A stretch of 64,000 nucleotides of DNA from Furfurilactobacillus rossiae DSM 15814 (GCF_000428925.1 NZ_AUAW01000005.1:144341-208340); one strand, 5' to 3'. Shown: positions 1-8,634, counted from the first letter of the stretch. The notes: a model not told the origin generated them from the sequence alone. A program made the numbers and translations.

Positions 1-70
1 TAAACGGACAGTCTTTACTTGTATGAAGGTGGCTCTGACAAACAAAAATCAGATTTACAGCTGAGGTGAC

Positions 71-112
71 TTGTAAAATTGTCTAGACCTGTTATAATTG
101 GACTATACCAAT
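71..112 (+). promoter_or_regulatory. nagB promoter with two GntR-type operators
   Basis: The -35 TTGTAA (71-76) and -10 TATAAT (93-98) are 16 bp apart. A palindrome ATTGG-N6-CCAAT (97-112) overlaps the -10, and a second near-palindrome, TTGTCTAGACCT (79-90), fills the spacer. Both resemble the dre operators of NagR/YvoA/DasR regulators, which respond to amino-sugar phosphates. The position implies repression. Confidence 0.7.
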
Positions 113-132
113 AAGAAAAAGGGAGACTCGAC

Positions 133-846
133 ATGAAGGTTATTGTTGTAAAGAACGCCGCTGAAGGCGGTAAGCAAGGTTTTCAAGTGTTTAAGGACGC
201 ATTAGCTAATGGTGCTAAGGTATTTGGGTTGGCAACTGGTAGTACGCCAATTTCAACATATGATGAAATTACGAGTTCAGACTTAGACTTTAGTCACGTG
301 ACTTCTGTAAACTTGGATGAATATGTTGGTCTTGGACCTGATCATCCACAAAGCTACAACTATTTCATGCACGAGCATTTCTTTAACAAGAAGCCATTTG
401 CAAACTCATATTTGCCAGATGGGTTAAACAAAGATGCTGAAGCCGAAACGAAGCGTTACGACAAGGTAATCGCTGACAATCCAATCGATTTAGGTATTCT
501 TGGATTGGGTCGTAATGGCCACATTGGGTTTAACGAACCAGGTACGCCATTTGATTCCACTACGCATCAGGTTAAATTAACAGAATCTACTATCGCTGCC
601 AATGCACGTTTCTTCGATAACGAAGAAGAGGTTCCTAAGTATGCTTACTCTATGGGAATAGGTTCAATCTTGAAGGATAAACAAATTTTGCTGGAAGCCT
701 ATGGTGAAGAAAAAGCTGATGCAGTGAAGGGCATGATTGAGGGACCTGTTACCCCAGATTTACCTGCTAGCTCATTGCAGAACCATGACAAGGTTATCGT
801 TGTGATTGACGAAGCAGCTGCTTCAAAGCTCAGCAAAAAATACTAG
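133..846 (+). CDS. nagB: Glucosamine-6-phosphate deaminase
   Basis: This cytosolic enzyme converts glucosamine-6-phosphate to fructose-6-phosphate and ammonia, feeding amino sugars into glycolysis. The 237-aa length is normal for the short NagB of Firmicutes. The N-terminal GLATGSTP phosphate loop, the NLDEYVGL segment with its catalytic Asp, and [14 protein letters not shown] with its catalytic His are all visible. The start ATG follows GGGAG. The gene is transcribed alone, from an operator-bearing promoter into a hairpin at 899-930. Confidence 0.97.
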   Translation: MKVIVVKNAAEGGKQGFQVFKDALANGAKVFGLATGSTPISTYDEITSSDLDFSHVTSVNLDEYVGLGPDHPQSYNYFMHEHFFNKKPFANSYLPDGLNKDAEAETKRYDKVIADNPIDLGILGLGRNGHIGFNEPGTPFDSTTHQVKLTESTIAANARFFDNEEEVPKYAYSMGIGSILKDKQILLEAYGEEKADAVKGMIEGPVTPDLPASSLQNHDKVIVVIDEAAASKLSKKY

Positions 847-898
847 AAATAAAAAAATCAGATATAACATGTTTTAGCTTTCTCAGGTCACACAAACA

Positions 899-930
899 AA
901 CGTTCATGGGTGGACATGCCCATGAACGTT
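899..930 (+). terminator. Hairpin terminator after nagB
   Basis: A 12-bp perfect stem AACGTTCATGGG/CCCATGAACGTT with a short loop lies 50 bp after the nagB stop, followed by a T-rich but not pure U tract. Confidence 0.7.
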
Positions 931-1086
931 TATTTGTATTAGATGAGTAAAAGACAGGGTTAGACTCGCGTTTGTGACAATTGTTAATCTGCATAAAACC
1001 TTGCGATTAAAGGAAAAATATTTGCCTTCATTTCACTAAGGTTCAAGCCGAAGCGTTATGTCCCAATACCTAGGTGTCTATAAAAG

Positions 1087-1131
1087 AAATAACCAAATTA
1101 TCATCGATAAATGGCAATTTGGTTATTTTTC
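1087..1131 (+). terminator. Rho-independent terminator
   Basis: A 13-bp perfect stem AAATAACCAAATT/AATTTGGTTATTT is followed by TTTTTC on the + strand. There is no clear gene upstream, so its transcript is unknown. Confidence 0.7.
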
Positions 1132-1285
1132 TAATAAAAACATTAAAATATGGATAGACATAATTTAAAATACGTGATAACTTTAAATTACCATTTATTT
1201 ACTTCCTCTTCCAAGGACGTTCACCCCAATGACGCCTTGGAACGGTACATCGTTGATTTGGTGTTCCTAACCTAAATGGCCCTTG

Positions 1286-1316
1286 AAAGGAACCGATGCC
1301 CGTCGGTTCCTTTTTT
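1286..1316. terminator. Terminator near the 3' end of the 1332-1667 gene
   Basis: An 11-bp stem AAAGGAACCGA/TCGGTTCCTTT is followed by T6 on the + strand. Only three T follow it on the - strand, so it is stronger rightward, yet it also sits just downstream of the leftward gene. Confidence 0.65.
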
Positions 1317-1331
1317 GGCCTCTTTTTTTGG

Positions 1332-1667
1332 TTAACCGACTTGGTTTTCTCTGAGAATAGAATCAACCACAGCCTGTATTTCTGGTGTCTTAATCCATTC
1401 TTCCCAGTGATCCATATCCCAACCTTGCATGAGAAAATGATGATTAATGTAATCTTCATATTTAATCACGTTTGCTGATTCAGGAATATTGAGTTTTAGA
1501 ATGCGGACCTCTTTAATGAACTTTTTCTCGGCTGCAAATTCTGCACGCCCATTGTGGACCATATTGCCAATTTCCATGTACTTTGAGCCGTCTTTTCGGG
1601 TGATTTCTTCAATCATGTCCAACGACTCATGGCCTGGTTCTTTTAACGGTGCTGGTTCTTCTGCCAT
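1332..1667 (-). CDS. Hypothetical protein, 111 aa
   Basis: I do not recognise this family. The protein is acidic, soluble and without a signal peptide or membrane segment. The C-terminal half is rich in Trp, Asp and His (MQGWDMDHWEEWIK). The start is supported by AAAGGAG 8-9 bases upstream. The gene stands alone on the - strand, 76 bp after the terminator of a probable small RNA and before a hairpin at 1286-1316. That upstream terminator could also act as an attenuator for this gene. No function is inferred. Confidence 0.7.
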   Translation of the reverse strand: MAEEPAPLKEPGHESLDMIEEITRKDGSKYMEIGNMVHNGRAEFAAEKKFIKEVRILKLNIPESANVIKYEDYINHHFLMQGWDMDHWEEWIKTPEIQAVVDSILRENQVG

Positions 1668-1742
1668 CGTATATAACTCCTTTCTGTTAAAACAACGCTA
1701 GTCTATTATCGCATGAAACTTATTTGCTGACGAAAAAAGAGT

Positions 1743-1824
1743 AAAAAAAAACCACCATCTTGCGACGGTGGCCGGCATAAGAGAGAAAGAGAATTGATTA
1801 GAAGGTAATTACTAAATACCTTAC
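1743..1824 (-). ncRNA. Putative CcpA-controlled small RNA, about 82 nt
   Basis: On the - strand a consensus promoter (1859-1831) would start transcription near 1824. The transcript ends at a textbook terminator: stem 1764-1771/1752-1759 with a GCAA tetraloop, then T9 (1751-1743). No ORF lies between. The RNA would have a 5' hairpin (AAGGTA/TACCTT), an unpaired pyrimidine tract (minus strand of 1777-1793) able to pair with purine-rich ribosome-binding sites, and the terminator. This is inferred from sequence only. The alternative is an attenuated leader of the downstream gene. Confidence 0.55.
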
Positions 1825-1830
1825 GAGAAC

Positions 1831-1859
1831 AATATACCTAATAATGAAAGCGCTGTCAA
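1831..1859 (-). promoter_or_regulatory. Consensus promoter overlapped by a cre box
   Basis: On the - strand the -35 is TTGACA (1859-1854), the spacer is 17 bp and the -10 is TATATT (1836-1831). The + strand sequence ATGAAAGCGCTGTCA (1844-1858) matches the CcpA cre consensus with one deviation and covers the -35, which predicts repression by CcpA on preferred sugars. Confidence 0.7.
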
Positions 1860-2093
1860 TGACTATTTTAAAAATATCTTTATAGCATGTACCACGGACT
1901 TTATCGCTCAGAGTAACCTATTATCGGGAATGGTCATTAAGGACTACTTGATCAGTTCAAGAACCATGTGATTCAAAGATCTTCATCGAAGTATCAAAGC
2001 CTTGTGAGACCCTCAAGTTTCTATATTAGTATGATTGTCTGTTAGGTAGCAGCCCCACGATTTAGTAAAAGACGGGATTTAAAACAATTCGAG
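1860..2093. other. Gene-free spacer
   Basis: No ORF with a ribosome-binding site and no clear structured RNA was seen between the small-RNA promoter and the next cre-bearing promoter. Confidence 0.4.
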
Positions 2094-2131
2094 TTGTAAA
2101 CGGTTACAAAACAATCAGAATCGGTTAGAAT
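2094..2131 (+). promoter_or_regulatory. Promoter with cre box for the 2172-3020 genes
   Basis: TTGTAAACGGTTACAA (2094-2109) is a near-perfect cre pseudopalindrome. It overlaps the -35 region (GTTACA, 2103-2108), which stands 17 bp from the -10 TAGAAT (2126-2131). CcpA repression of the downstream pair is expected. Confidence 0.65.
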
Positions 2132-2171
2132 AGAGGTATGGAAAGAAGCTATTAATTAAGGAGATGATCTT

Positions 2172-2276
2172 ATGGGGTTTCAGGTTGAACTAGCAATCAT
2201 TGCCATTACCGCAATTTTGATTATGGTGTTGTTGGGCATTTTGGGACTGCATGACGGGCGTCACCTACACACTTAA
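2172..2276 (+). CDS. Small single-span membrane protein, 34 aa
   Basis: The ORF follows a strong AAGGAG (2158-2164) with good spacing. The peptide is almost entirely one hydrophobic helix (residues 6-27, rich in Ile, Leu and Ala) followed by the polar tail HDGRHLHT. It is the first gene after the cre-controlled promoter and lies 36 bp before the SnoaL-like gene, so the two are probably co-transcribed. Its role is unknown; its size and form resemble regulatory or stabilising small membrane peptides. Confidence 0.6.
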   Translation: MGFQVELAIIAITAILIMVLLGILGLHDGRHLHT

Positions 2277-2312
2277 TATCCGTAAGATTAATAAAACGGA
2301 GGTGGGGGTTAG

Positions 2313-3020
2313 ATGACTAAGCAACTTTTTAATCGCAAGATTTTGGTAAAACAGGATGATGGACGTCAATTTATCGATGTTGTCGAAGATGAAACACATT
2401 TGTCCTGGACGTCGACAGTTGATGAAACGCTGCAACAACGTAATGTAGATGCAGTGATCACACGGCTCGCCGATGGTGTATTCAATTTAAATTGGTTGGG
2501 ATTACGCGGTGCAATGTCCGAAACGATGGATTTTAACAGGCATACGTTAGTCGGCGTTCGATTTGATTCGGAAAAGGGCCCCCAACGGTTTACAGGTAGT
2601 GTTCAACTGTTAAACGACGATGGAACGCCTGATTTGAGTCCGTTTACGAATTGCCAAGTCGTATTGGCTTTTTGGAATGCCTTCTTTAATCGTCACGATG
2701 TCTCTGCAGTGACGCAATATGTGGCGCCAGAGTTCATTCAACACAATCCAAGCATTGCCGATGGCGCAGAAGCATTTACGCATTATTATCGAGTTTTGTT
2801 TGGTCCTCAAGGCAGTTTGCACGAGTCGAAACGGACGGTTGTCAGTGTAGCCGACCGGGATGATCTTGTGTATTTGCATGTTATTAGGCAGGATTCTCCG
2901 ACAGCTACCGAAATGGCAGAAGTTGATATCTTCCGTGTTCGCGATGGTCAATTAGTTGAACACTGGGCTGTGAAACAACCATTCCCGAACCATAGTGCAA
3001 ATGGACACCCGATGTTTTAA
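2313..3020 (+). CDS. SnoaL-like (NTF2-fold) protein with N-terminal MoaF-like domain
   Basis: The 235-aa cytosolic protein seems to have two domains. Residues about 1-90 (LSWTSTVDETLQQRN, then an alternating beta pattern) look like the calycin-type MoaF fold. Residues about 105-235 (FWNAFFNRHDVSAVTQYVAP, then DIFRVRDGQLVEHW) fit the SnoaL-like NTF2 fold, which covers isomerases, cyclases and binding proteins, so the substrate cannot be read from sequence. The start follows GGAGG. Expression is probably CcpA-repressed through the upstream promoter. The domain call is from pattern only. Confidence 0.75.
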   Translation: MTKQLFNRKILVKQDDGRQFIDVVEDETHLSWTSTVDETLQQRNVDAVITRLADGVFNLNWLGLRGAMSETMDFNRHTLVGVRFDSEKGPQRFTGSVQLLNDDGTPDLSPFTNCQVVLAFWNAFFNRHDVSAVTQYVAPEFIQHNPSIADGAEAFTHYYRVLFGPQGSLHESKRTVVSVADRDDLVYLHVIRQDSPTATEMAEVDIFRVRDGQLVEHWAVKQPFPNHSANGHPMF

Positions 3021-3103
3021 ACAAATTGGCAAAAACTGACACACCACTTCTGATGAGAATAATTGCAAACATTGGTGTAAGACTTGGAAAATAATAAAAT
3101 ATC

Positions 3104-3147
3104 AAGGCAACTGCTAGGTTGAAAGACAAGTGGCAGTTGCCTTTTTT
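3104..3147 (+). terminator. Rho-independent terminator
   Basis: The stem AAGGCAACTGC/GCAGTTGCCTT is followed by a run of T, 84 bp after the SnoaL-like gene. Confidence 0.85.
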
Positions 3148-3310
3148 GTTGGAAAAGTTACCGTTCTTTCATCGTAAGCAAAACAGTATCATTGGTTCAT
3201 TTCTTAAGGATGAATAATATCTCCCACGTTAATGAAATCATATAGTGAAGGTGGAAAGTTTTTAATAGCTGACTTTAAAGCGGAACAAAGATTTGGAAAG
3301 GGAGATAATC

Positions 3311-4306
3311 ATGGCAATTAAACATGTAACTGTTGCAGGGAGCGGTGTTTTAGGAAGTCAAATCGCATTTCAGGTCGCCTTTAAGGGGTTTGATGTTACT
3401 ATTTACGATATCAACGGTGACGTGATTGACAAGGCCAAAACGCGTATTGGTGGACTGGCCGAAATTTATGCTAGCCAGATTGCAAGCTCACAAAGTCAGT
3501 TTAGTAACCTTGTAAAGGGGACAAACTACAACGCTAACTTGTTGCCCGGATTACCAGATGCCATTATTGGCAGAATTCAGGATGCGGAAAAAGTTGCACG
3601 GGAAACCCCGGCTCGAATAAGCTATGCGACGGATCTGAAAACCGCCGTTCAGGAAAGTGACCTGGTGATTGAAGCCATTCCTGAAGTGTTGGATTTAAAA
3701 ACAAAATTTTATCAACAGTTAAGCCAAGTAGCGCCCAGCAAAACGATTTTTGCTACTAATTCATCGACGCTAATTCCAAGTCAATTTGCAGAAGCAACAG
3801 GGCGTCCTAAACAGTTTCTTGCGTTACACTTTGCCAATGAAATCTGGAAGAACAATACTGTCGAGATCATGGGGCACGCGGGGACTGACGCAAATATTTA
3901 TCAGACGATCGTTCAGTTTGCAAAAGATATTGGCATGATTGCAATTGAAGTTAAAAAAGAACAGCCCGGTTACATCTTGAATTCTATTTTGGTCCCTTTT
4001 TTACATGCAGCACAACTTTTGTATTTGAAGGGTGTCGGTGATCCGCAAACAATTGATCGAACTTGGATGATTGCCACGGGTTCACCGATGGGTCCGTTTG
4101 CAATCCTAGATATGGTCGGTATTCAGACGGTTTACAATATTATCCAGAACTATGTCGCAACAACTGGAGATCCAGACTTCAAACAGTTGGCGACAATGAT
4201 GAAAACGGAGTACCTTGATAAAGGAAAACTTGGTGTCTCAAGCGGAGAAGGATTTTACCACTATCCTAACCCAGCCTTTGAGGATGAAAATTTCTTGAAG
4301 GGATGA
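3311..4306 (+). CDS. 3-hydroxyacyl-CoA dehydrogenase family protein
   Basis: An NAD-dependent dehydrogenase of the 3-hydroxyacyl-CoA family, 331 aa. The N-terminal Rossmann loop GSGVLGSQIA is followed by a beta-alpha-beta ending in the acidic YDIN, which favours NAD. ATNSSTLIP and LHFANEIW, the latter carrying the likely catalytic His, precede a C-terminal helical domain (GPFAILDMVG). I start at the ATG after AAAGGGAG rather than at the upstream TTG. Lactobacilli lack beta-oxidation, so the true substrate may be another hydroxy acid. It is monocistronic. Confidence 0.88.
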   Translation: MAIKHVTVAGSGVLGSQIAFQVAFKGFDVTIYDINGDVIDKAKTRIGGLAEIYASQIASSQSQFSNLVKGTNYNANLLPGLPDAIIGRIQDAEKVARETPARISYATDLKTAVQESDLVIEAIPEVLDLKTKFYQQLSQVAPSKTIFATNSSTLIPSQFAEATGRPKQFLALHFANEIWKNNTVEIMGHAGTDANIYQTIVQFAKDIGMIAIEVKKEQPGYILNSILVPFLHAAQLLYLKGVGDPQTIDRTWMIATGSPMGPFAILDMVGIQTVYNIIQNYVATTGDPDFKQLATMMKTEYLDKGKLGVSSGEGFYHYPNPAFEDENFLKG

Positions 4307-4415
4307 TTTGAACCGACTCGAACCAGATGCTCATAAAGTGGCAAGCAAAATAAAGGGTCTTTCACCGGATGACATGCTACACTACCCGTAACACGCCTAA
4401 GGAGGAAGCCCCTTT

Positions 4416-4592
4416 ATGAATGATCATGATGCAAAATGGGTATTAGATGAACTAGCAAAATTGCGAACGGACGAAAATCGGGTGACTATTGATGCAGCGA
4501 TTGATTTAATCAAGGAACAACAGGATGAAATTGACAGCTTGCATGGGTCGATGGAAGGGCAACTGTGGAGCCCTAAACAGTGGCGCCAGTGA
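4416..4592 (+). CDS. Hypothetical protein, 58 aa
   Basis: This short ORF follows a perfect AAGGAGG at 4399-4405. It encodes a charged, helical, soluble peptide (DELAKLRTDENRVTIDAAID, then LIKEQQDEIDSL) ending in WSPKQWRQ. It lies between the dehydrogenase and a convergent lipoprotein gene whose stop is 17 bp away. The family is not recognised. The ribosome-binding site and codon pattern support it as real. Confidence 0.65.
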   Translation: MNDHDAKWVLDELAKLRTDENRVTIDAAIDLIKEQQDEIDSLHGSMEGQLWSPKQWRQ

Positions 4593-4609
4593 ATGAATCT
4601 CCAGTTAAT

Positions 4610-5191
4610 CTAGTTTGATTCGTTTGCATTGATTGTTAATGTCGTGGTGCCGATGTTTTTCTGACCATCATGCACGGTCAATGTGACCGGGCCAGCTGAC
4701 GGCGAAATTTTATACATGGCCGCCACTGTGACGTGTTGGCCAGCATCAACTGGCGTCACAGAATTGTTGATGTCATCATTGTCGCTGTCACTGTTTTGAC
4801 CTGACAGTGATAATGAACCACTAACTAAGTTTTTGCCATCTTGGGTGGCCTTGAAATGTTTCGACCATAAATCTGATGGTACTTGTTGCTTCGTCGATTG
4901 ATTTGAGTAATCGTAAGTGATGAGCAATTGCTGATGGTTTGGAAATGCCGATGCAACTTGACGTTGGCCTGTAATTTTAATAGTACCGGTGCTGGCCGTA
5001 AGCGTATTGTTTGCAAACGTCGCTACCGGTGCTTTTTTATGTGCCTGTGTTGATTGTGTTGATTCACTAGCAACCTTTTTACTTGATGTTTGGCGTTGTG
5101 ATGATGCCGAGTTCTTTGCCGATGGTGTGCAACCAGCCAACACAGTGGCTGAAATGGCCGCGGCTAATAAAGAAGAGACGATTTTATTCAT
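4610..5191 (-). CDS. Lipoprotein, DUF5067-type
   Basis: A secreted, lipid-anchored protein of 193 aa. The signal peptide runs to a lipobox LAGC at residues 17-20. A Ser/Thr/Lys-rich linker to about residue 60 is followed by an immunoglobulin-like beta domain containing LITYDYSNQS and VAAMYKISP, as in DUF5067 lipoproteins of lactobacilli. The ribosome site GGAG precedes the ATG. Its function is unknown, though this fold is usually an extracellular or envelope stress-related domain. It is divergent from the MarR gene. Confidence 0.85.
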   Translation of the reverse strand: MNKIVSSLLAAAISATVLAGCTPSAKNSASSQRQTSSKKVASESTQSTQAHKKAPVATFANNTLTASTGTIKITGQRQVASAFPNHQQLLITYDYSNQSTKQQVPSDLWSKHFKATQDGKNLVSGSLSLSGQNSDSDNDDINNSVTPVDAGQHVTVAAMYKISPSAGPVTLTVHDGQKNIGTTTLTINANESN

Positions 5192-5415
5192 GAGATTCTC
5201 CTAAAAAAGTGTATTTATCTTTTCGTATTTGACGTTTATTTCATCGTGCACTATTTTATTTATTAACGCAATTAATGTGGTTAAAAACGGTTGCACAAAG
5301 GTGTAGGCCTTTTTCCTAGAAGCCACACCGTTTATGTATATAATAGTAGATGAGTATGTAGGCCACGGTAGTCGTTTTTTGGTGGTGCCTCGTTTGTAAA
5401 TGGAGGAAGAAGCAA

Positions 5416-5880
5416 ATGGCCAACGAAGAATTATTGAATGAATCAATTGATGTTTATATCCACTTTTTAAAATACTTAGATGAATTTGTATCACGACCAG
5501 CGGCGGAGTATCAAATTTCGTTTGAACAGTATTTGATTTTGCACGATGTCTCGCGGGAAAAAAACTTGACGTTGATGGAGATTGCTGCACGTCGTAATGT
5601 CACACGGAGTGCAGTTTCTCGTCAGATTCGTGCTTTATTAACTAAGGATTTGATTAAGCAAGTTGCGGATACTCATGATCGTCGTCGAATGAATCTTAGT
5701 TTAACTGCTAAAGGTAGCAAAGCAGAATCGCAAATCAGTGAACGGGTGACTCATCGCTTCAGCGTTTGGATTAATGAATTCGGGGAGGATCAGGCTAAAC
5801 AAGTGTTAGCCTTTATTCGTGAGTTTGGGACTAAGTTTGCCGATCCGAATGGCACACACGATTCGCGCAAACCAAAATGA
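5416..5880 (+). CDS. MarR-family transcriptional regulator
   Basis: A 154-aa winged-helix regulator. LTLMEIAARRNVTRSAVSRQIRALLTKDLI forms the DNA-recognition helix-turn-helix (residues about 54-85), followed by the wing DTHDRRRMNLSLTAKG with the DxRR motif typical of MarR. N- and C-terminal helices would form the dimer interface. The start follows GGAGG. A TATAAT at 5339-5344 probably belongs to its promoter. The next gene, an unknown 84-aa ORF 37 bp on, may be its operon partner. The ligand is unknown. Confidence 0.9.
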   Translation: MANEELLNESIDVYIHFLKYLDEFVSRPAAEYQISFEQYLILHDVSREKNLTLMEIAARRNVTRSAVSRQIRALLTKDLIKQVADTHDRRRMNLSLTAKGSKAESQISERVTHRFSVWINEFGEDQAKQVLAFIREFGTKFADPNGTHDSRKPK

Positions 5881-5917
5881 AACGTGTAAATTTTAATGAA
5901 AACGGGGTAGTCGATGA

Positions 5918-6172
5918 ATGACAACAGTCGTTGTGAATGAAGGCAGTGTTGATTTAGTAAATGGCGCGAGCATCCAGGCTCATTTTGAGATTCATGATGT
6001 TGAACAGGGTGTGTTATTGGTTCTAACTAATAGCAATGTGAGTGCAGATCAACTTGCGTCGCTAATGAGTGAAAAAGAAGATTCAATTGGTGATGCGCTA
6101 GCTGACGCGACCAATCAGGATGTTAATGTGGTCTCTTGGCGTGACGCGGCAGGACAGACGCATCAGCTGTAG
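5918..6172 (+). CDS. Hypothetical protein, 84 aa
   Basis: The 84-aa protein is acidic and predicted alpha/beta (TTVVVNEGSVDLV, then MSEKEDSIGDALADA), with no signal peptide or membrane span. A GGGG run 9-10 bases upstream is a modest ribosome site. It follows the MarR gene by 37 bp on the same strand and may share its transcript. I do not recognise the family. Confidence 0.6.
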   Translation: MTTVVVNEGSVDLVNGASIQAHFEIHDVEQGVLLVLTNSNVSADQLASLMSEKEDSIGDALADATNQDVNVVSWRDAAGQTHQL

Positions 6173-6715
6173 TAAACTGACACTCATTCTAATTTAGACA
6201 GCTGTTAAAAATCGTGATTTCAATAAATTTATTGGATTTGTGACACAAGTTCGATTTGAGAACGAGCATTAACGTAAAACTGACTTATTCCCGAACTTTG
6301 GGAATGGGTCAGTTTTGGGTTAGGCGGAATTCTCAGAACTTTGGAGCGTGATATTACTCACAGTATTCGTCCCAGATAAACTTATGTCACATTCTCTTCT
6401 TTTTTGCGGATTTTATAAAAATAACAAAAAAACTTCAATGTAACCATTTTCAAACGACCTTTATGGCTTGTAATTTGGGCAATTTCGGCACATAGTATAC
6501 GTGGTTCAAAAAGGACTATCAATTTCGCAAAGACGGAGTGATTGTGACGGTTTTAAAATTCAAAAATTAAATGCGTAACAGTCCGATGTTACGTCGACTT
6601 AGCAAAAAGCCAATCAGTATCACTGATGTGTTTTTTGATGATGCGACGCTAGCGACCATCTTTGAAGGATTAGACCTGATTATTCAGGAATCAAAACGGA
6701 AAAGAGGGCACGAAA
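6173..6715 (+). promoter_or_regulatory. Leader region upstream of mntH
   Basis: This 540-bp stretch holds a hairpin (AAACTGAC-N-GTCAGTTT, 6277-6315, with ATTCCC/GGGAAT inside it) that probably ends the MarR transcript, then AT-rich DNA that must contain the mntH promoter. An ORF at 6571-6783 overlaps the mntH start but has no ribosome site. I could not identify a MntR box with confidence. Confidence 0.4.
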
Positions 6716-8131
6716 ATGAGCAAAAAGCACGAAAAAAAAGAAGTCATGGACGACACGTTGGTGGCCGAGAAGAAGACTTCTAAGAAAAAACACTTTGTTG
6801 ATACAACTGGCAATCATGCCAAGAGTTTGGATGAAGTGAACGGCTCCATTCTGGTGCCGCAGCACGCAGGCTATTTCAGAACGTTACTAGCCTATACTGG
6901 ACCGGGAGCATTGATCGCCGTTGGGTACATGGATCCTGGTAACTGGATCACGTCAATTGCTGGGGGTGCTCAGTACAAATACGCATTAATCAGTGTCATT
7001 CTGCTGTCGAGCTTAATTGCGATGCTGTTGCAAGCAATGTCAGCTCGGTTAGGAATCGTAACTGGTAAAGATTTGGCGCAGATGACCCGTGAACGAACGT
7101 CCCGTGGTATGGGAATCTTTTTATGGATCATTACAGAACTTGCAATTATGGCGACGGATGTCGCAGAAATTATTGGTTCAGGGATTGCGCTAGAGTTGCT
7201 GTTCGGTTTCCCGTTGATCGTTGGCTTGATTATCACGGCGTTTGACGTCTTGCTGTTGCTAGTGTTGATGAAAATGGGCTTCCGTAAAATTGAAGCCATT
7301 GTGGCCACACTAGTGGCTGTTATCCTGTTCGTCTTCTTGTATGAAGTCATTCTGGCCCAGCCAAACGTCCCACAGATCTTCGCTGGCTTCGTGCCACATC
7401 CGGGACAATTGCTAACGCACAAACCAATGCTTTATCTGGCATTAGGGATTGTGGGGGCCACGGTTATGCCACATGACTTGTACTTGGGATCATCTATCTC
7501 TCAAACGCGGGCATTGGATCGTGACGATCACGACAGCGTTAAAAAGGCCATTCGTTTTACAGTTGCTGACTCAAACATTCAATTAACGATTGCGTTTGTG
7601 GTCAACTGTCTGTTATTGATTCTTGGTGCGGCGCTGTTCTACGGCACTAACAGTGAACTCGGTCGATTTGTTGATTTATTCAATGCGTTAAGCAACTCAA
7701 AGATTGTGGGCGCCATTGCCAGCCCATTGCTCAGCATGCTGTTTGCCATCGCGTTGCTTGCTTCTGGTCAAAGTTCGACCATTACCGGTACGCTGGCTGG
7801 GCAAATTATTATGGAAGGGTTCATTCATCTTCGCATTCCGCTGTGGGCTCAGCGGCTGTTAACACGGTTGATGTCCATTACGCCAGTGCTGATTTTCGCA
7901 TTTATCTATCATGGTAATGAGGCCAAGATTGAAAACTTGCTGACGTTATCGCAGGTTTTCCTGAGTGTCGCGTTACCGTTTGCCATGGTGCCACTGGTTC
8001 TGTTCACCAGTAACAAAGAATTGATGGGTGATTTCCGCAATAAAGCATGGGTAAAGTGGACGGCATGGCTCGTCACTGTCGTATTGATTATTTTAAACCT
8101 GTGGTTGATTGCTGGGGTCTTCACTGGCTGA
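6716..8131 (+). CDS. mntH: Nramp divalent metal transporter MntH
   Basis: A proton-coupled Mn2+ (and Fe2+) importer in the cytoplasmic membrane, 471 aa. The metal-binding DPGN motif in TM1 (GYMDPGNW, about residue 70) and the MPH motif in TM6 ([11 protein letters not shown], about residue 250) are intact, with about 11 hydrophobic helices. A charged Lys-rich N-terminal extension of about 45 residues precedes TM1, as in lactobacillar MntH. AGAGGG precedes the start. Mn2+ import is central to oxidative tolerance in lactobacilli. It is followed by a terminator and is monocistronic. Confidence 0.95.
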   Translation: MSKKHEKKEVMDDTLVAEKKTSKKKHFVDTTGNHAKSLDEVNGSILVPQHAGYFRTLLAYTGPGALIAVGYMDPGNWITSIAGGAQYKYALISVILLSSLIAMLLQAMSARLGIVTGKDLAQMTRERTSRGMGIFLWIITELAIMATDVAEIIGSGIALELLFGFPLIVGLIITAFDVLLLLVLMKMGFRKIEAIVATLVAVILFVFLYEVILAQPNVPQIFAGFVPHPGQLLTHKPMLYLALGIVGATVMPHDLYLGSSISQTRALDRDDHDSVKKAIRFTVADSNIQLTIAFVVNCLLLILGAALFYGTNSELGRFVDLFNALSNSKIVGAIASPLLSMLFAIALLASGQSSTITGTLAGQIIMEGFIHLRIPLWAQRLLTRLMSITPVLIFAFIYHGNEAKIENLLTLSQVFLSVALPFAMVPLVLFTSNKELMGDFRNKAWVKWTAWLVTVVLIILNLWLIAGVFTG

Positions 8132-8170
8132 TCAGGTTTTAAAGCGTGAATCTACTTTGTAAAAGAATAA

Positions 8171-8202
8171 AACGTCTGCCAATATTTGGTGGGCGTTTTT
8201 GT
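8171..8202 (+). terminator. Terminator after mntH
   Basis: The stem AACGTCTGCC/GGTGGGCGTT (with G-T pairs) is followed by a T-rich run 40 bp after the mntH stop. Confidence 0.75.
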
Positions 8203-8226
8203 TAGCCTTGAGGCAAACCTCATACG

Positions 8227-8255
8227 TAGACGTTTATAAGGTCTCGTGTTATGAT
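8227..8255 (+). promoter_or_regulatory. Probable ssrA promoter
   Basis: TAGACG (8227-8232), a 17-bp spacer and TATGAT (8250-8255) lie just before the tmRNA 5' end. Confidence 0.5.
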
Positions 8256-8270
8256 AATAGCGCACCTTTT

Positions 8271-8634
8271 GGGGGTGTTCTGGATTCGACAGGTATAGGT
8301 CGAGCTTGAACTGCGCTTCGTGGGTTGCGTCCACGTAAAAACGCTACCTAATTTTTATCTGCAAAAGATAACAATTCTTACGCTTTAGCTGCTTAATTGT
8401 AGCTTGACGTAGATCCGTCCGTTACGGCCCAGGTGGCGGGTTACGGGTCTCAAAAATTTGGGCTACGCTGTTAACTCACGCCTGAAGTGAGCAGAAGAGA
8501 TTAATCAGGCTTAGCTAATCACGGTTGCCTGGTCAAACGGCGTTTTGGTTAGTGAAATCTAAATGGTTTGACTATGAGCGTAGAGGTTCGGGTGGCGATA
8601 TGCTTGGACGCGGGTTCGATCCCCGCCACCTCCA
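8271..8634 (+). ncRNA. ssrA: tmRNA (SsrA)
   Basis: This RNA frees stalled ribosomes and tags the nascent peptide. The 5' end GGGGGTGTTCTGGATTCGAC and the 3' end with GGGTTCGATCCC and CACCTCCA are diagnostic, and their termini pair as the tRNA-like acceptor stem. The resume codon GCA at 8361 opens the tag AKDNNSYALAA, with its stop at 8394-8396. The terminal CCA is not encoded. A strong terminator follows. The ORF crossing its 3' half is not a gene. Confidence 0.97.

Larger units (their letters stand above)
931..1331. other. Gene-free region with two rightward terminators
   Basis: No convincing ORF is present. Two strong hairpins (1087-1131 and 1286-1316) both have T tracts on the + strand, although no + strand gene lies before them after nagB. 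The short stretch before each could be a small RNA or a decayed gene. See findings. Confidence 0.4.

Noticed and set aside
1199..1459. 86-aa leftward ORF ending in RRHWGERPWKRK
   Set aside because: It crosses a strong terminator and overlaps the better-supported 1332-1667 gene in another frame, without a ribosome site. The tail is curious but may be a gene relic.
5201..5590. 129-aa leftward ORF between lipoprotein and MarR genes
   Set aside because: It overlaps the MarR gene and its promoter and has shadow composition.
6571..6783. 70-aa ORF before mntH
   Set aside because: No ribosome site, and its last third lies inside mntH. It could be a leader peptide, but evidence is lacking.
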